Below, one piece after another: positions 15,807-27,005 of a stretch of 64,000 nucleotides of DNA. The notes under the pieces are model-generated. The model saw only the letters and a list, made by a program, of their open reading frames with translations, was not told where the DNA came from and searched no databases. The DNA comes from Pseudomonas sp. Fl4BN1. Lineage in GTDB: Bacteria; Pseudomonadota; Gammaproteobacteria; Pseudomonadales; Pseudomonadaceae. The stretch covers positions 1-64,000 of the forward strand of contig NZ_JAAARM010000011.1 of assembly GCF_009908285.1 (NCBI RefSeq). Reading direction: 5' to 3'. Numbering within the stretch: the stretch's first letter is position 1; every line of letters starts with the position of its first letter. The translations under genes and the position numbers were made by a program.

Positions 15807-16244
15807 ATGGAAGTATCGAGAACCGGCCTGATCACCCGGCGCATTCTGGCCTACCTGCTGGACAGCGCGCTGACGGTGCTGCTGTGGCTGGTCTTGAGCC
15901 TGGCTGTAGGCGGCTTCTACCATACGGACCTGGCCATGATGGCGATCTGGAACCTGTACTTCCTCCTCAGCGAATACCTGTTGCGCGGCCGCACGCTGGG
16001 CAAAACCCTGTGCGGCCTGCAGGTGATCAATGGCGTCGGCCAGGCGCCGTCACTGTTGCAGGTGCTGATCCGTTCGGCGACCCGCCAGATCGAGGCGGCC
16101 ATCAGCCTTATCACCTTGCTGGTCTGCGCCAATTCGCGCCGCTGCCAACGCGTAGGCGATATGCTGGCGCGCACCTATGTCATCCCGCGCAAGGACCTGG
16201 CGCAGTTGCGTGGTTTATCGACACCTCTGCCCGTCCAGCCTTGA
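15807..16244 (+). CDS. RDD-family membrane protein
   Basis: A 145-residue inner-membrane protein with three hydrophobic segments. It carries the family signature: Arg near the N-terminus (TRRILAYLLDSAL with its Asp) and the RGRTLGKTLCGLQVI loop. The function of RDD proteins is not settled; some affect ion transport. I chose the ATG at 15807 since GGAG lies six bases upstream; a GTG at 15795 would extend it by four residues. It is not obviously linked to the cat genes. Confidence 0.8.
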   Translation: MEVSRTGLITRRILAYLLDSALTVLLWLVLSLAVGGFYHTDLAMMAIWNLYFLLSEYLLRGRTLGKTLCGLQVINGVGQAPSLLQVLIRSATRQIEAAISLITLLVCANSRRCQRVGDMLARTYVIPRKDLAQLRGLSTPLPVQP

Positions 16245-16312
16245 GCGTTTGGCATCACCTGTACCGCATCCAGCATCGCGCCTGAACACGGGCGCACTTT
16301 CCAGGAGTCTCA

Positions 16313-16648
16313 ATGGCAAGCAACGATCAACCCCATGAACTGGCCCTGCGTAAATTCCTCGAACAACGGCCCGAACTGGCCCAGCAACTCGACCACCTCA
16401 ATCCCCTCGAAGCCCGGGCCCGTGGCGAAACCCCGGAGCAGTATCGTGAAGAGCGCCTGCACGAGGCATTCGAAGCAGAGGCCGAACGCCAGGGTCTGTT
16501 CGCCTGGGAGCTGAGCCTGCAAATGACCGCGACCAGCGCCGAGGAGTATCAGGTCCGACGCCAGGCGGTACATAAGGAGGTGGCGGAAATGGCCGGCCTG
16601 CCATGGCTGGAGTACTGCACGCTGCACGGCCTCGACCCTGAAGCCTGA
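16313..16648 (+). CDS. Small conserved hypothetical protein (possibly DUF6388)
   Basis: A 111-residue acidic, largely helical protein with no signal peptide. It is rich in Glu, Arg and Gln, with the notable stretch ARARGETPEQYREERLHEAFEA. Similar short proteins are common in Pseudomonas, and I think it belongs to the DUF6388 group, but I cannot confirm this. A CAGGAG ribosome binding site precedes the ATG. No function is known to me. Confidence 0.65.
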   Translation: MASNDQPHELALRKFLEQRPELAQQLDHLNPLEARARGETPEQYREERLHEAFEAEAERQGLFAWELSLQMTATSAEEYQVRRQAVHKEVAEMAGLPWLEYCTLHGLDPEA

Positions 16649-16704
16649 TCTCGTGCATTGACCTGCACACGTCCCCCGCAGTCCCTGACCAGGAGAATTC
16701 GACG

Positions 16705-17409
16705 ATGCTGCCTTCCACCGCCCGCCCGGCTAATGATCCGGCCCTGCAACACGCGCAAAAATGGCGCGGCCGGATCGGCCTCGCCCTCGTGGCCTGCCTC
16801 TCGGTACTGGCCGGCATGACCGACGCCATCGGCTTCATGGCCACGGGGGATTTCGTCTCCTTCATGAGCGGCAACACCACGCGCCTGGCGGTGGCCATCA
16901 GCGACGGCGACCTGGGCTTGATCCTGCGCCTGAGCCTGCTGGTGGCGACCTTTGTCGCCGGTAACGCGCTGGGGGTGATGGTCAGCCGCCTGGGTGGGCA
17001 CCGCGCCCTGCCCCTGCTGCTGTGTATCGCCGCGTTGCTGTGCATCGCGGCCAGTGGGTCCACCGACAGCCAGTTGCCGGCAATACTGGCGGCAATCATC
17101 GCCATGGGCATGCTCAATGCTGCGGTGGAGGAAGTGAACGGACTGCCGATTGGCCTGACCTACGTTACCGGCGCGCTGTCGCGCTTCGGCCGCGGCTTCG
17201 GACGCTGGTTGCTCGGCGAGCGGCGTAACGGCTGGCGGGTGCAACTGGTGCCCTGGGCCGGCATGTTCGCCGGCGCGGTACTGGGAGCCTTGCTGGAACA
17301 GCGCCTGGGCTTGCAGGCGCTGTATGTCAGCGCGGTGATTTCGGCCTTGCTGGGGCTGGTGTCACTGCGTATTCCAAGGCGCTGGCAGCGCCAGTACAGC
17401 GGTCGTTGA
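16705..17409 (+). CDS. DUF1275 (YoaK-type) membrane protein
   Basis: A 234-residue inner-membrane protein with about six membrane segments. The DUF1275 signature is visible: GMTDAIGFMATGDFVSFMSGNTTRLAVA near residues 37-64 and LNAAVEEVNGLPIGLTYVTGAL in the second half. The biochemical role is unknown. AGGAGA lies eight bases before the ATG. It converges with the short-chain dehydrogenase gene; only 11 bases separate their ends. Confidence 0.85.
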   Translation: MLPSTARPANDPALQHAQKWRGRIGLALVACLSVLAGMTDAIGFMATGDFVSFMSGNTTRLAVAISDGDLGLILRLSLLVATFVAGNALGVMVSRLGGHRALPLLLCIAALLCIAASGSTDSQLPAILAAIIAMGMLNAAVEEVNGLPIGLTYVTGALSRFGRGFGRWLLGERRNGWRVQLVPWAGMFAGAVLGALLEQRLGLQALYVSAVISALLGLVSLRIPRRWQRQYSGR

Positions 17410-17420
17410 GCCCAGCGCCA

Positions 17421-18170
17421 TCAACTGAACAAGCCGCCGTCGTCGGTGTCGATGACGATCGACGACAGGCTGATATGCCGTGGCCGGGTCAGGGCGAAGA
17501 CCACCGCTTCCACTACATCGCGGTTAGTACCCTTCTGACCTTTCTGGCGCTCGGGCACCTGTTGCCATTGTTCATCCAGCGGCGAGATGTCTTCCAGGTA
17601 CGGCGGGTGCACGCACAGGGAGCGCACCGGCGTGCCCTTGAGCACCTGGCGCAGACCGTCAGCCAGGGCCAGTTGCCCGTGCTTGGCCGCGTAGAACGGC
17701 AACGACACGCTGTGCAGCGGTGCATTGGGCAAACCGCTGATGGAGCCGATGGTGACGATGTCCGGGCGCTTCGACGCCTTGAGCGCGGGCAGCAGGCCCT
17801 GGGTCAGCAGGTAGGTGCCGCTCAGCGCGGCATCGATTACCCCCAGCACCTCACTGGAGCTGTGGGGCTGTTCGCTGGCCTCCAGCCACATGGCGCCGTT
17901 GTTGATCAGGACATCGACCTGGGGCTGGCGTACGTGGATCTCGGCCAGCGCGGCCTTGACGCTGTCCATGTTGGCCAGGTCCACCACCACTTGCTCGGCC
18001 GAGTTGCCGGTGCGTGCCAGGATTTGCGCGCCGACATCCGCCAGGGCCGCGGCATTGCGTCCACAGAGGATCAGCTTGCAGCCCAAGTCCGCCAGGCTGA
18101 TGGCCAGCGCCGCTCCCAGGCCGCGACCGGCACCGGTGACCACGACTACCGCTGATTTCAGATCCAACAT
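17421..18170 (-). CDS. Short-chain dehydrogenase/reductase of unknown substrate
   Basis: A 249-residue SDR protein. It has VVTGAGRGLG (cofactor loop), LINNGAMW, a catalytic Ser in TIGSISG and the YAAKHG motif holding Tyr and Lys. The N-terminal loop suggests NAD(P)H use, but the substrate cannot be told from sequence. I chose the ATG at 18170 with GGAG just upstream; the longer frame to 18287 is not protein-like. It diverges from tusD across a 182-base gap. Confidence 0.82.
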   Translation of the reverse strand: MLDLKSAVVVVTGAGRGLGAALAISLADLGCKLILCGRNAAALADVGAQILARTGNSAEQVVVDLANMDSVKAALAEIHVRQPQVDVLINNGAMWLEASEQPHSSSEVLGVIDAALSGTYLLTQGLLPALKASKRPDIVTIGSISGLPNAPLHSVSLPFYAAKHGQLALADGLRQVLKGTPVRSLCVHPPYLEDISPLDEQWQQVPERQKGQKGTNRDVVEAVVFALTRPRHISLSSIVIDTDDGGLFS

Positions 18171-18352
18171 CCCTTGCTCCTTGTCCGAGATAGATTGAGG
18201 GCGTGAGTCTATCCCCCGATGTTGGAGAACGGTCTGGACAAGCGTTACCCGATATGTCCCGGCAGCCCGGCAACAGCCTGTACGCAAAGGGGTTTAGCCG
18301 CGGCGGCGCTAAAGCTTTATCATGGCGCCCAGGTTTACCCGAAGAGTCCGTC

Positions 18353-18745
18353 ATGAAGTTCGCCATCGCCCTGTTCTCTGCCGCCCATGCGCCCTCCTCG
18401 CGCCGCGCCCTGCTGTTCGCCCAGGCGGCGCTGGCCGGCGGGCATGAAATTGTCCGGCTGTTCTTTTACCAGGACGGCGTGCACAACGCCTCGAACAGCG
18501 TCGTCACGCCCCAGGACGAACAGGACCTGCCCCGGCAATGGCGCGAGTTCGTCAGCCAGCACCAGCTCGACGGCGTGGTGTGCATCGCTGCAGCCCTGCG
18601 TCGCGGCGTGTTGAACGGCGATGAAGCCAAGCGTTATCAGCGTGGGGCGGTGAATGTCGAGGCCCCCTGGGAATTGTCCGGGCTCGGCCAGTTGCACGAC
18701 GCGGTACAGGCCGCCGACCGCTTGATCTGTTTTGGAGGGTCGTGA
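18353..18745 (+). CDS. tusD: Sulfurtransferase TusD
   Basis: A 130-residue DsrE-like subunit of the TusBCD complex that passes sulfur from TusA to TusE during 2-thiouridine formation at tRNA wobble positions. The sulfur-carrying cysteine is Cys77 in the QLDGVVCIAAALRRGV segment. I chose the ATG at 18353 with AAGAG upstream; the frame from 18203 is an upstream extension without protein features. One base separates it from tusC. MnmA, the final enzyme of this route, is encoded at 40602. Confidence 0.93.
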   Translation: MKFAIALFSAAHAPSSRRALLFAQAALAGGHEIVRLFFYQDGVHNASNSVVTPQDEQDLPRQWREFVSQHQLDGVVCIAAALRRGVLNGDEAKRYQRGAVNVEAPWELSGLGQLHDAVQAADRLICFGGS

Positions 18746-18746
18746 G

Positions 18747-19109
18747 ATGGCCAAGTCACTGTTGTTGATCAGCCGCCAGGCGCCCTGGTCCGGCCCCGGT
18801 GCCCGCGAGGCACTGGACATCGTGCTTGCCGGCGGCGCTTTCGACCTGCCCATCGGCGTGCTGTTCCTCGATGACGGCGTGCTGCAACTGGCCCCCGGGC
18901 AGAAGCCCGCAGCCCTGCAGCTCAAGGACCTCGGCGCCAACCTGCAGGCGCTGTCGCTGTTCGGCGTCGAGGAACTGTTCGCCTGCCAGGCCAGCCTGGA
19001 CCTGCGCGGCCTCGACCCGGCCGCCCTGAACCTCGACGAGGTGCAGCTGCTGAGCACTCCGGAGCTGGCCGGGATCATTGACCGTTACGACCAGGTGATC
19101 ACCCTCTGA
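18747..19109 (+). CDS. tusC: Sulfur relay protein TusC
   Basis: A 120-residue DsrF-like subunit of the TusBCD complex, beginning MAKSLLLISRQAPWSG. It shares the fold of TusD but not its active cysteine role. GGAGG lies about nine bases before the ATG at 18747; an in-frame TTG at 18732 is less likely. It overlaps the tusB start by one base (TGATG). Confidence 0.93.
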   Translation: MAKSLLLISRQAPWSGPGAREALDIVLAGGAFDLPIGVLFLDDGVLQLAPGQKPAALQLKDLGANLQALSLFGVEELFACQASLDLRGLDPAALNLDEVQLLSTPELAGIIDRYDQVITL

Positions 19110-19405
19110 TGTCGACCTTGCATGTGTTGTCCCATTCCCCCTTCACCGACACGCGCCTGGGCAGTTGCCTGCGCCTGCTCGGCACTGCCGATGCCCTGCT
19201 GCTGTGCGGCGACGCGGCCTACGCCCTGCAACCTGGCAGCGCCGCCTACAGCGAGTTGAGCGCTCGCAGCGGCTTGAACCTCTACGTACTGGAGGAAGAC
19301 CTCCAGGCCCGCGGCCTGGTATTGCCAGGCTGGGCCAGGGCCGTGGACTATCCGGGCTTTGTCGACCTGTCGATCCAGCATGACAAGGTCAATACCTGGC
19401 TATGA
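19109..19405 (+). CDS. tusB: Sulfur relay protein TusB
   Basis: A 98-residue DsrH-like subunit of the TusBCD complex (MSTLHVLSHSPF..., with LLLCGDAAYAL in the middle). It fits the size and position of TusB in tusDCB operons. Overlaps of one base with tusC and four bases with tusE indicate translational coupling. Confidence 0.92.
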   Translation: MSTLHVLSHSPFTDTRLGSCLRLLGTADALLLCGDAAYALQPGSAAYSELSARSGLNLYVLEEDLQARGLVLPGWARAVDYPGFVDLSIQHDKVNTWL

Positions 19406-19737
19406 ACACCCTGACTGTCGGCACCCGTGCCATCGAGCTGGACAAGGACGGTTACCTGGTCAATCTGCAGGACTGGTCCGCCGAAGTCGCCGAAGCCCTG
19501 GCTGCGGCGGAAGAGCTGGAACTCAGTGCAGAACACTGGGAGATCCTCGAACTGCTGCGCGGTTTCTACCAGGAGTTCCAACTGTCCCCTGCGACCCGCC
19601 CGCTGATCAAGTACAGCGCACTGAAGCTGGGCCCGGACAAGGGCAACAGCCTGCACCTGAACCGCCTGTTCAAAGGCACCCCCGCCAAACTTGCCGCCAA
19701 GCTGGCGGGCCTGCCGAGGCCGACCAATTGTCTATGA
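19402..19737 (+). CDS. tusE: Sulfur carrier protein TusE (DsrC family)
   Basis: A 111-residue DsrC-like protein that accepts persulfide sulfur from TusD and gives it to MnmA. The reactive cysteine is the penultimate residue, Cys110 (PTNCL), as in the family. The WEILELLRGFYQEFQLSPATRPLIKY core is typical. Start and stop overlap tusB and ybiB by four bases each. Confidence 0.94.
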   Translation: MNTLTVGTRAIELDKDGYLVNLQDWSAEVAEALAAAEELELSAEHWEILELLRGFYQEFQLSPATRPLIKYSALKLGPDKGNSLHLNRLFKGTPAKLAAKLAGLPRPTNCL

Positions 19738-20735
19738 CTGAATTTTCCCCGCTGCTCACCGAAACCCCGGCCGAGCATCCCTTCGCCCAGTTCGTGCGGA
19801 TCCTTGGCAAAGGCAAGCGCGGCGCGCGCAACCTGACCCGCGAGGAAGCCCGGGAGGCCATGGGCATGCTCCTTGATGAGCAGGTCGAAGACACCCAGCT
19901 CGGCGCCTTCCTTATGCTTCTGCGACACAAGGAAGAGAGCCCGGAAGAACTCGCCGGTTTCACCGAGGCCCTGCGCGCGCGCTTGAATGCCCCGGCGATC
20001 CCCCTCGACCTGGACTGGCCGACCTACGCCGGCAAGAAGCGCCACCTGCCCTGGTACCTGCTGGCGGCCAAGTGCCTGGCACAGAACGGCGTGCGCATCC
20101 TGCTCCACGGCGGTGGTGCACACACCGCCGGGCGCATGTACACCGAGCAGTTGCTGCAGCCGCTGGGCATTCCCCTGTGCCGCACCTGGCAAGCAGTGGG
20201 TGAGGCGTTGGATCAGGGCAACCTGGCCTTTATGCCCCTGGGCGACTGGGCCCCACAAATGCAACGGATGATCGACCTGCGCAATATCCTCGGGCTGCGC
20301 TCGCCAATCCATTCCCTGGCACGCATCCTTAATCCCCTCGGCGCCCGTTGCGGTTTGCAGAGCATCTTCCACCCCGGCTACCAGGCGGTGCACCGCGATG
20401 CCAGCGGCCTGCTGGGAGACAACGTGATTGTGATCAAGGGCGATGGCGGCGAGATCGAGATCAACCCCGACGCCGACAGCCACCTGTATGGCAGCACCGG
20501 TGGCGTCAGTTGGGATGAGGAATGGCCGATGCTGTCGGCACAACGTCACGTCAAACCGGCAAGCCTCGACCCCGAACACCTCAAGGCGCTGTGGCGCGGC
20601 GAGGTCGAAGACAGCTACCCGCAACTGGCCCTGCTGGCGACCATGGCTTTGGCCTTGCGCGGGCTGGGCATGCCTCGGGAACAGGCCTTCAAGCAGGCGC
20701 AGCACTATTGGGATGCCCGGGATCGATCGATTTAA
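19734..20735 (+). CDS. ybiB: YbiB/TrpD2-type glycosyltransferase-family protein
   Basis: A 333-residue protein with the fold of anthranilate phosphoribosyltransferase: an N-terminal helical part (NLTREEAREAMGMLLD) and the HGGGAHTAGR stretch where TrpD has its glycine-rich substrate loop. YbiB proteins have been described as nucleic-acid binding rather than as TrpD enzymes, so tryptophan synthesis is not implied. The ATG at 19734 overlaps the tusE stop, and the gene shares the tus transcript. A terminator follows at 20748. Confidence 0.85.
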   Translation: MTEFSPLLTETPAEHPFAQFVRILGKGKRGARNLTREEAREAMGMLLDEQVEDTQLGAFLMLLRHKEESPEELAGFTEALRARLNAPAIPLDLDWPTYAGKKRHLPWYLLAAKCLAQNGVRILLHGGGAHTAGRMYTEQLLQPLGIPLCRTWQAVGEALDQGNLAFMPLGDWAPQMQRMIDLRNILGLRSPIHSLARILNPLGARCGLQSIFHPGYQAVHRDASGLLGDNVIVIKGDGGEIEINPDADSHLYGSTGGVSWDEEWPMLSAQRHVKPASLDPEHLKALWRGEVEDSYPQLALLATMALALRGLGMPREQAFKQAQHYWDARDRSI

Positions 20736-20747
20736 TAGATCTTGACC

Positions 20748-20767
20748 GCGCAGTTTTTGCGCTTTTT
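20748..20767 (+). terminator. Short terminator after ybiB
   Basis: GCGCA and TGCGC form a five-base stem around GTTTT, followed by five T residues. It ends the tusDCBE-ybiB unit. The stem is short, so efficiency may be modest. Confidence 0.6.
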
Positions 20768-20823
20768 GTTCGAAGTCAAGGCAATAGACTGCACTCCAAC
20801 GCACATTAGCCGAGGAGCATTGT

Positions 20824-21825
20824 ATGGGCCTGTTGATCGAAGGACGCTGGCATGACCAGTGGTACGAAAGCAGCAAGGACGGCGCCTTCCAGCGCGAACA
20901 GGCGCAACGACGCCATTGGGTGACGGCCGATGGCCGTCCCGGCCCTACGGGCGAAGGCGGCTTTGTCGCTGAAGCCGGGCGCTACCACCTGTACGTGTCC
21001 CTGGCCTGCCCCTGGGCCCATCGCACCTTGATCATGCGCAAGCTCAAGGGCCTGGAAAACCTGATAGAGGTCTCGGTGGTCAGTTGGCTGATGCGCGAGA
21101 ACGGCTGGACCTTCGACAAGGAACACGGCTCCAGCGGCGACCTGCTGGATCAGTTGGACTTCATGCACCAGCGCTATACCGCAGACACCGCCGACTACAC
21201 TGGCCGCGTCACCGTGCCGGTACTCTGGGACAAACAGCAGAAACGCATCGTCAGCAATGAGTCGGCGGAGATCATCCGCATGTTCAACAGCGCCTTCGAC
21301 GGCTTGACCGGCAATACCCTGGATTTCTATCCGCAGCCACTGCGCAGCGAGATCGAGGCCCACAACCAACGCATCTACCCAGCAGTGAACAACGGCGTGT
21401 ACCGCGCCGGGTTCGCCACTTCGCAGCAAGCCTACGAGTCAGCGTTCGATGATGTCTTCGCCGAGCTGGACTACCTGGAGCAACACCTGAGCCAGCAGCG
21501 CTACCTGGCTGGCGAGTACCTGACCGAAGCCGATGTACGCCTGTTCACCACACTGATTCGCTTCGATGCGGTGTACTACAGCCACTTCAAATGCAACCTG
21601 CGGCGGATCGCCGACTACCCGAACCTGTCGAACTGGCTGCGGGAGCTGTACCAGTGGCCGGGGATTGCCGAGACCGTGGATTTCACCCACATCAAGGGGC
21701 ACTACTACGCCAGCCACACCACCATCAATCCGACGGGGATTGTGCCCAAGGGGCCGCAGCAGGATTTCGGCCGCAGCCATGATCGGCAACGGTTGAGTGG
21801 ACTAGGGGTTTGGTGCAGGGATTGA
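20824..21825 (+). CDS. yqjG: Glutathionyl-hydroquinone reductase (YqjG/ECM4-type GST)
   Basis: A 333-residue Xi-class glutathione transferase. The catalytic Cys62 lies in LACPWAHRTLIM, and the glutathione-recognition SNESAEIIRMFNSAF and C-terminal all-helical domain with YLAGEYLTEADVRLF are present. These enzymes reduce glutathionyl-hydroquinones, so a link to quinone or aromatic metabolism is possible but not shown. It is cytosolic with no signal peptide. A REP pair directly follows the stop. Confidence 0.9.
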   Translation: MGLLIEGRWHDQWYESSKDGAFQREQAQRRHWVTADGRPGPTGEGGFVAEAGRYHLYVSLACPWAHRTLIMRKLKGLENLIEVSVVSWLMRENGWTFDKEHGSSGDLLDQLDFMHQRYTADTADYTGRVTVPVLWDKQQKRIVSNESAEIIRMFNSAFDGLTGNTLDFYPQPLRSEIEAHNQRIYPAVNNGVYRAGFATSQQAYESAFDDVFAELDYLEQHLSQQRYLAGEYLTEADVRLFTTLIRFDAVYYSHFKCNLRRIADYPNLSNWLRELYQWPGIAETVDFTHIKGHYYASHTTINPTGIVPKGPQQDFGRSHDRQRLSGLGVWCRD

Positions 21826-21832
21826 GGACGCT

Positions 21833-21888
21833 TTCGCCGGCAAGCCGGCTCCTACGCAGATCATGTAGGAGCCGGCTTGCCGGCGAAG
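21833..21888. repeat. REP doublet (REPIN)
   Basis: Two inverted REP copies with only about nine bases between them lie between the convergent glutathionyl-hydroquinone reductase and cysG genes. The right copy ends three bases before the cysG stop codon. The compact form could fold into a long hairpin and act as a shared transcript end. Confidence 0.9.
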
Positions 21889-21891
21889 CTT

Positions 21892-23286
21892 TCAGACCTC
21901 GGACTGGGCGCCGTCGAACCAGGCCAGCTTCTCGCGCAGTTGCACCACTTCACCGACGATCACCAGAGTCGGCGCATGCACTTCATGCTCCGCCACCAGT
22001 TGCGGCAAGTTCGCCAGGGTGCCGGTAAACACTCGCTGGTTGCTGGTAGTGCCCTGCTGGATCAACGCCGCCGGAGTGTCGGCGCCGCGACCGTGCTTGA
22101 TCAACTGCTCGCAGATGACCGGCAAGCCCACCAGGCCCATGTAGAACACCAAGGTCTGGGCCGGGCCCACTAGGTCGTTCCAAGGCAGGTTGGTGCTGCC
22201 GTCCTTGAGATGGCCGGTGACAAAACGCACGGATTGCGCATAGTCGCGATGGGTCAGCGGAATCCCGGCATAAGCCGAGCACCCACTGGCCGCGGTAATC
22301 CCCGGCACTACCTGGAAGGCAATGCCGTGGGCCGCCAGCTCCTCGATCTCTTCACCGCCGCGACCGAAGATGAACGGATCACCGCCCTTGAGCCGCACTA
22401 CCCGCTTGCCTTGCTTGGCCAAGTCCACCAGTTGCTGGTTGATCTGGTCCTGGGGCACGGCGTGATCGGCGCGGCGCTTGCCGACATAAATGCGCTCGGC
22501 ATCGCGGCGGCACAGCTCAAGAATGGCCGGTGCTACCAGACGGTCGTAGAGCACCACATCGGCCTGCTGCATCAGGCGCAGGGCACGGAAGGTCAGCAGG
22601 TCCGGATCACCCGGCCCAGCACCCACCAGATACACCTCGCCCGTCGCCTGGACGGCCTGCCCGTCGATCTTGGCTTGCAGCAGGCGCTCGGCTTCTGCGC
22701 CCTGCCCGGCCAACTGGCGATCAGCGATCGGTCCCTGGAATACGTCTTCCCAGAAAGCCCGACGCTGCTGCACGTTCGGAAACAGCTGTTTCACCTGAGC
22801 GCGAAAGCGCGCAGCCAAACCAGCCAACTGCCCATAGGTGGAAGGAATCCAGGTTTCCAGCTTGGCCCGGATCAAACGCGCCAGCACCGGTGCATCACCG
22901 CCACTGGAAACCGCAATCACCAGGGGTGAACGGTCGACAATCGCCGGGAAGATCACGCTGCACAGGGCCGGCGCGTCCACCACATTGACCGGCACGCAAC
23001 GCCGGTGGGCATCGGCCGAAACCTGGGCGTTGAGGGCTTCATCGTCGGTAGCAGCGATGATCAGGGTGCAGCCGTCGAGATCGCCTTCGGCATACCCGCG
23101 CAGCAGCGACTCACCGCCGCTGGCGACGATCAGCTCCTGCAATTGCGCTTCTATTTCAGGTGCGACTACCCGCAGCTGCGCACCGGCATCGGCCAGCAGA
23201 CGGGATTTGCGCAAGGCAATTTCCCCTCCACCGACCACCAACACACGACTGCCGCGAAGCTTGTGAAACAGCGGCAGATATTCCAT
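21892..23286 (-). CDS. cysG: Siroheme synthase CysG
   Basis: A 464-residue trifunctional enzyme for siroheme, the cofactor of sulfite and nitrite reductases. The N-terminal part is the NAD-dependent precorrin-2 dehydrogenase and ferrochelatase ([15 protein letters not shown], then [12 protein letters not shown]). The C-terminal half is the SAM-dependent uroporphyrinogen-III methyltransferase ([28 protein letters not shown]). Full length for the family. It begins directly after the serS stop codon with no gap. Confidence 0.95.
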   Translation of the reverse strand: MEYLPLFHKLRGSRVLVVGGGEIALRKSRLLADAGAQLRVVAPEIEAQLQELIVASGGESLLRGYAEGDLDGCTLIIAATDDEALNAQVSADAHRRCVPVNVVDAPALCSVIFPAIVDRSPLVIAVSSGGDAPVLARLIRAKLETWIPSTYGQLAGLAARFRAQVKQLFPNVQQRRAFWEDVFQGPIADRQLAGQGAEAERLLQAKIDGQAVQATGEVYLVGAGPGDPDLLTFRALRLMQQADVVLYDRLVAPAILELCRRDAERIYVGKRRADHAVPQDQINQQLVDLAKQGKRVVRLKGGDPFIFGRGGEEIEELAAHGIAFQVVPGITAASGCSAYAGIPLTHRDYAQSVRFVTGHLKDGSTNLPWNDLVGPAQTLVFYMGLVGLPVICEQLIKHGRGADTPAALIQQGTTSNQRVFTGTLANLPQLVAEHEVHAPTLVIVGEVVQLREKLAWFDGAQSEV

Positions 23287-24954
<1,668 letters not shown>

Positions 24955-24958
<4 letters not shown>

Positions 24959-26280
24959 GGTTTTCTCCGCCGGATGGGGCTGGCCCGGTCAAGGGCCGCG
25001 AGGTGCTTGAGCTTCTCGCCGATCTTCAACTCCAGGCCTCGGGGCACCGGCTGGTAGAGGGCCAGGGGTTCGAGCTCTTCGGGAAAGTAGTCTTCGCCGG
25101 CGGCGTAGGCATCCGGCTCATCGTGGGCATAGCGATATTCGTCGCCGTAACCTAACTGCTTCATCAGCTTGGTCGGGGCGTTGCGCAGATGGATCGGCAC
25201 TTCCAGGGAGCCGTGCTCGGCAGCGGCGCGCATAGCGGCCTTGAAGCCCATGTACACGGCGTTGCTTTTCGGCGCGCAGGCCAGGTAGGTGATCGCCTGG
25301 GCCACCGCCAGCTCGCCTTCGGGGCTGCCCAGGCGTTCCTGCACGTCCCAGGCCGCCAGGCACAGGCTCAGGGCACGAGGGTCGGCGTTGCCAATGTCTT
25401 CGCTGGCCATGCGCACCACGCGCCGGGCCAGGTACAGCGGATCACAGCCGCCGTCGAGCATGCGCGCGAACCAGTACAGCGCGCCATCGGGGTTGGAGCC
25501 GCGCACCGACTTGTGCAGCGCGGAGATCTGGTCGTAGAAGGCTTCGCCGCCCTTGTCGAAGCGCCGACGGGTATCCCCCAACAGGCTTTGCAGCAGGTCG
25601 ACGCCGATCTCGCCGCCGTCTTCCGCCAGGTCCGAGGCGTTTTCCAGCAGGTTGAGCATGCGCCGGCCATCGCCATCGGCCGCCGACAGCAGCATCTGGA
25701 AGCCTTCGTCGCTAAGGCTCAGTTGACGCTTGCCCAGGCCACGCTCCTCACTCAAGGCGCGCTGCACCAGGGTTCCCAGGGCCGTTTCATCCAGGCTCTT
25801 GAGCACGTAGACCCGAGCCCGGGAGAGCAAGGCGTTGTTCAATTCAAACGAGGGGTTTTCCGTGGTGGCACCGATGAAGATCAGCGTGCCGTCTTCCACG
25901 TAAGGCAGGAAGGCGTCCTGTTGCGACTTGTTGAAGCGGTGCACTTCGTCGACGAAGAGAATGGTCCGCCGACCGTATTGCCCGGCCTGCTGCTTGGCGA
26001 TTTCCACCGCCTGACGGATCTCCTTGACCCCGGCCAATACCGCCGAAACGGTTTCGAAGTGCGCGTCCGAGACTTCCGCCAACAGCCGCGCCAGGGTGGT
26101 CTTGCCGACCCCGGGCGGGCCCCAGAAGATCATCGAATGCAAAGCGCCCTGCTCCAGGGCTTCGCGCAGCGGCTTGCCCCGGGCCAGCAGGTGCTGCTGG
26201 CCGACGTACTCATCCAGATTGGCGGCACGCAAACGCGCAGCCAAGGGCTGGGCGATCGGGGCACTACGAAACAGGTCCAT
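24955..26280 (-). CDS. rarA: Replication-associated recombination protein RarA (MgsA)
   Basis: A 441-residue AAA+ ATPase of the clamp-loader type that acts at stalled replication forks. Walker A is [13 protein letters not shown] (about residues 54-66), Walker B is [10 protein letters not shown], sensor 1 is [11 protein letters not shown], and the C-terminal tetramerisation region is present. Family-normal length. It sits between lolA and crcB in a compact minus-strand group. Confidence 0.93.
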
Positions 26281-26313
26281 GGACTACCTTCGAAACCTCG
26301 CGGCTACAGATTT

Positions 26314-26937
26314 TTACTCTTGGATCACATCGGCACCCTTGGGGATGTCGAACTTGAACTTGGACGCCGGGATCGGCTCGTTGGCCTTGACCCCAGTGAA
26401 CAGGATATTGGTGCGCTGGCCGACACTGTCGATCAGTTGCATGTCGTTGATCATGCCGTTGCGGAACGACAGGCGCAGGCTGTCGAACAGGGTGTCCTTG
26501 GTTTTCGGCTTGAGGGTGAAGTCCATCACGCCACCGGCCTCCTTGGAAGTGATATCGAAGCTTTCGCTGATCTTCGACACGTCACCGGACAACAGCAGCG
26601 CAGGGGTCTGGGTCAGGCGCTGGTCGAGCTTCTTGATGGTCACTTGCTCCAGGTCCGGGTCCCACAGCGAGACTTTCTGGCCATCGGAGACCATCAGTTG
26701 CTCTTGTGGTGCATCGGTGTGCCAGTAGAACAGGCCAGGACGCTGCAGCGACATCTCGCCGGCGGTTTCCTGCAACTGGGTGCCGCCGCCGTCGAGGGTC
26801 AGCTGGGAGAAACGTGCGGTCAGGGTCTGGGATTTTTCCAGCAACTGGGTCAGGCGCGCTACGTCTTTCGGGTCGGCATGGGCCGACAAAGTGGTCATAG
26901 CCAATACCGGCAGTAGCAACATGCGAATCAGGCGCAT
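26314..26937 (-). CDS. lolA: Outer-membrane lipoprotein carrier LolA
   Basis: A 207-residue periplasmic chaperone that takes lipoproteins from LolCDE to LolB. A signal peptide ([21 protein letters not shown]) precedes the mature [20 protein letters not shown]. The [21 protein letters not shown] and later beta-strands fit the LolA barrel. I chose the ATG at 26937 with GAGGA seven bases upstream; the ATG at 26949 would put that site inside the gene. The order ftsK-lolA-rarA is common in gammaproteobacteria. Confidence 0.94.
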   Translation of the reverse strand: MRLIRMLLLPVLAMTTLSAHADPKDVARLTQLLEKSQTLTARFSQLTLDGGGTQLQETAGEMSLQRPGLFYWHTDAPQEQLMVSDGQKVSLWDPDLEQVTIKKLDQRLTQTPALLLSGDVSKISESFDITSKEAGGVMDFTLKPKTKDTLFDSLRLSFRNGMINDMQLIDSVGQRTNILFTGVKANEPIPASKFKFDIPKGADVIQE

Positions 26938-27005
26938 GGAATTCCTCATAAAGTGAATGGGTGTGCGAGCGACGTGTGATCACGTCGCGGGTATCGAAAC
27001 AGGGA

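Noticed and set aside
18203..18352. N-terminal extension of tusD
   Set aside because: The extra 50 codons do not resemble TusD and lie in the divergent promoter region; the ATG at 18353 gives the family length.
19734..20735. Anthranilate phosphoribosyltransferase (trpD)
   Set aside because: The gene has the TrpD fold but lies with tusDCBE and matches the YbiB/TrpD2 group; no trp genes are nearby.
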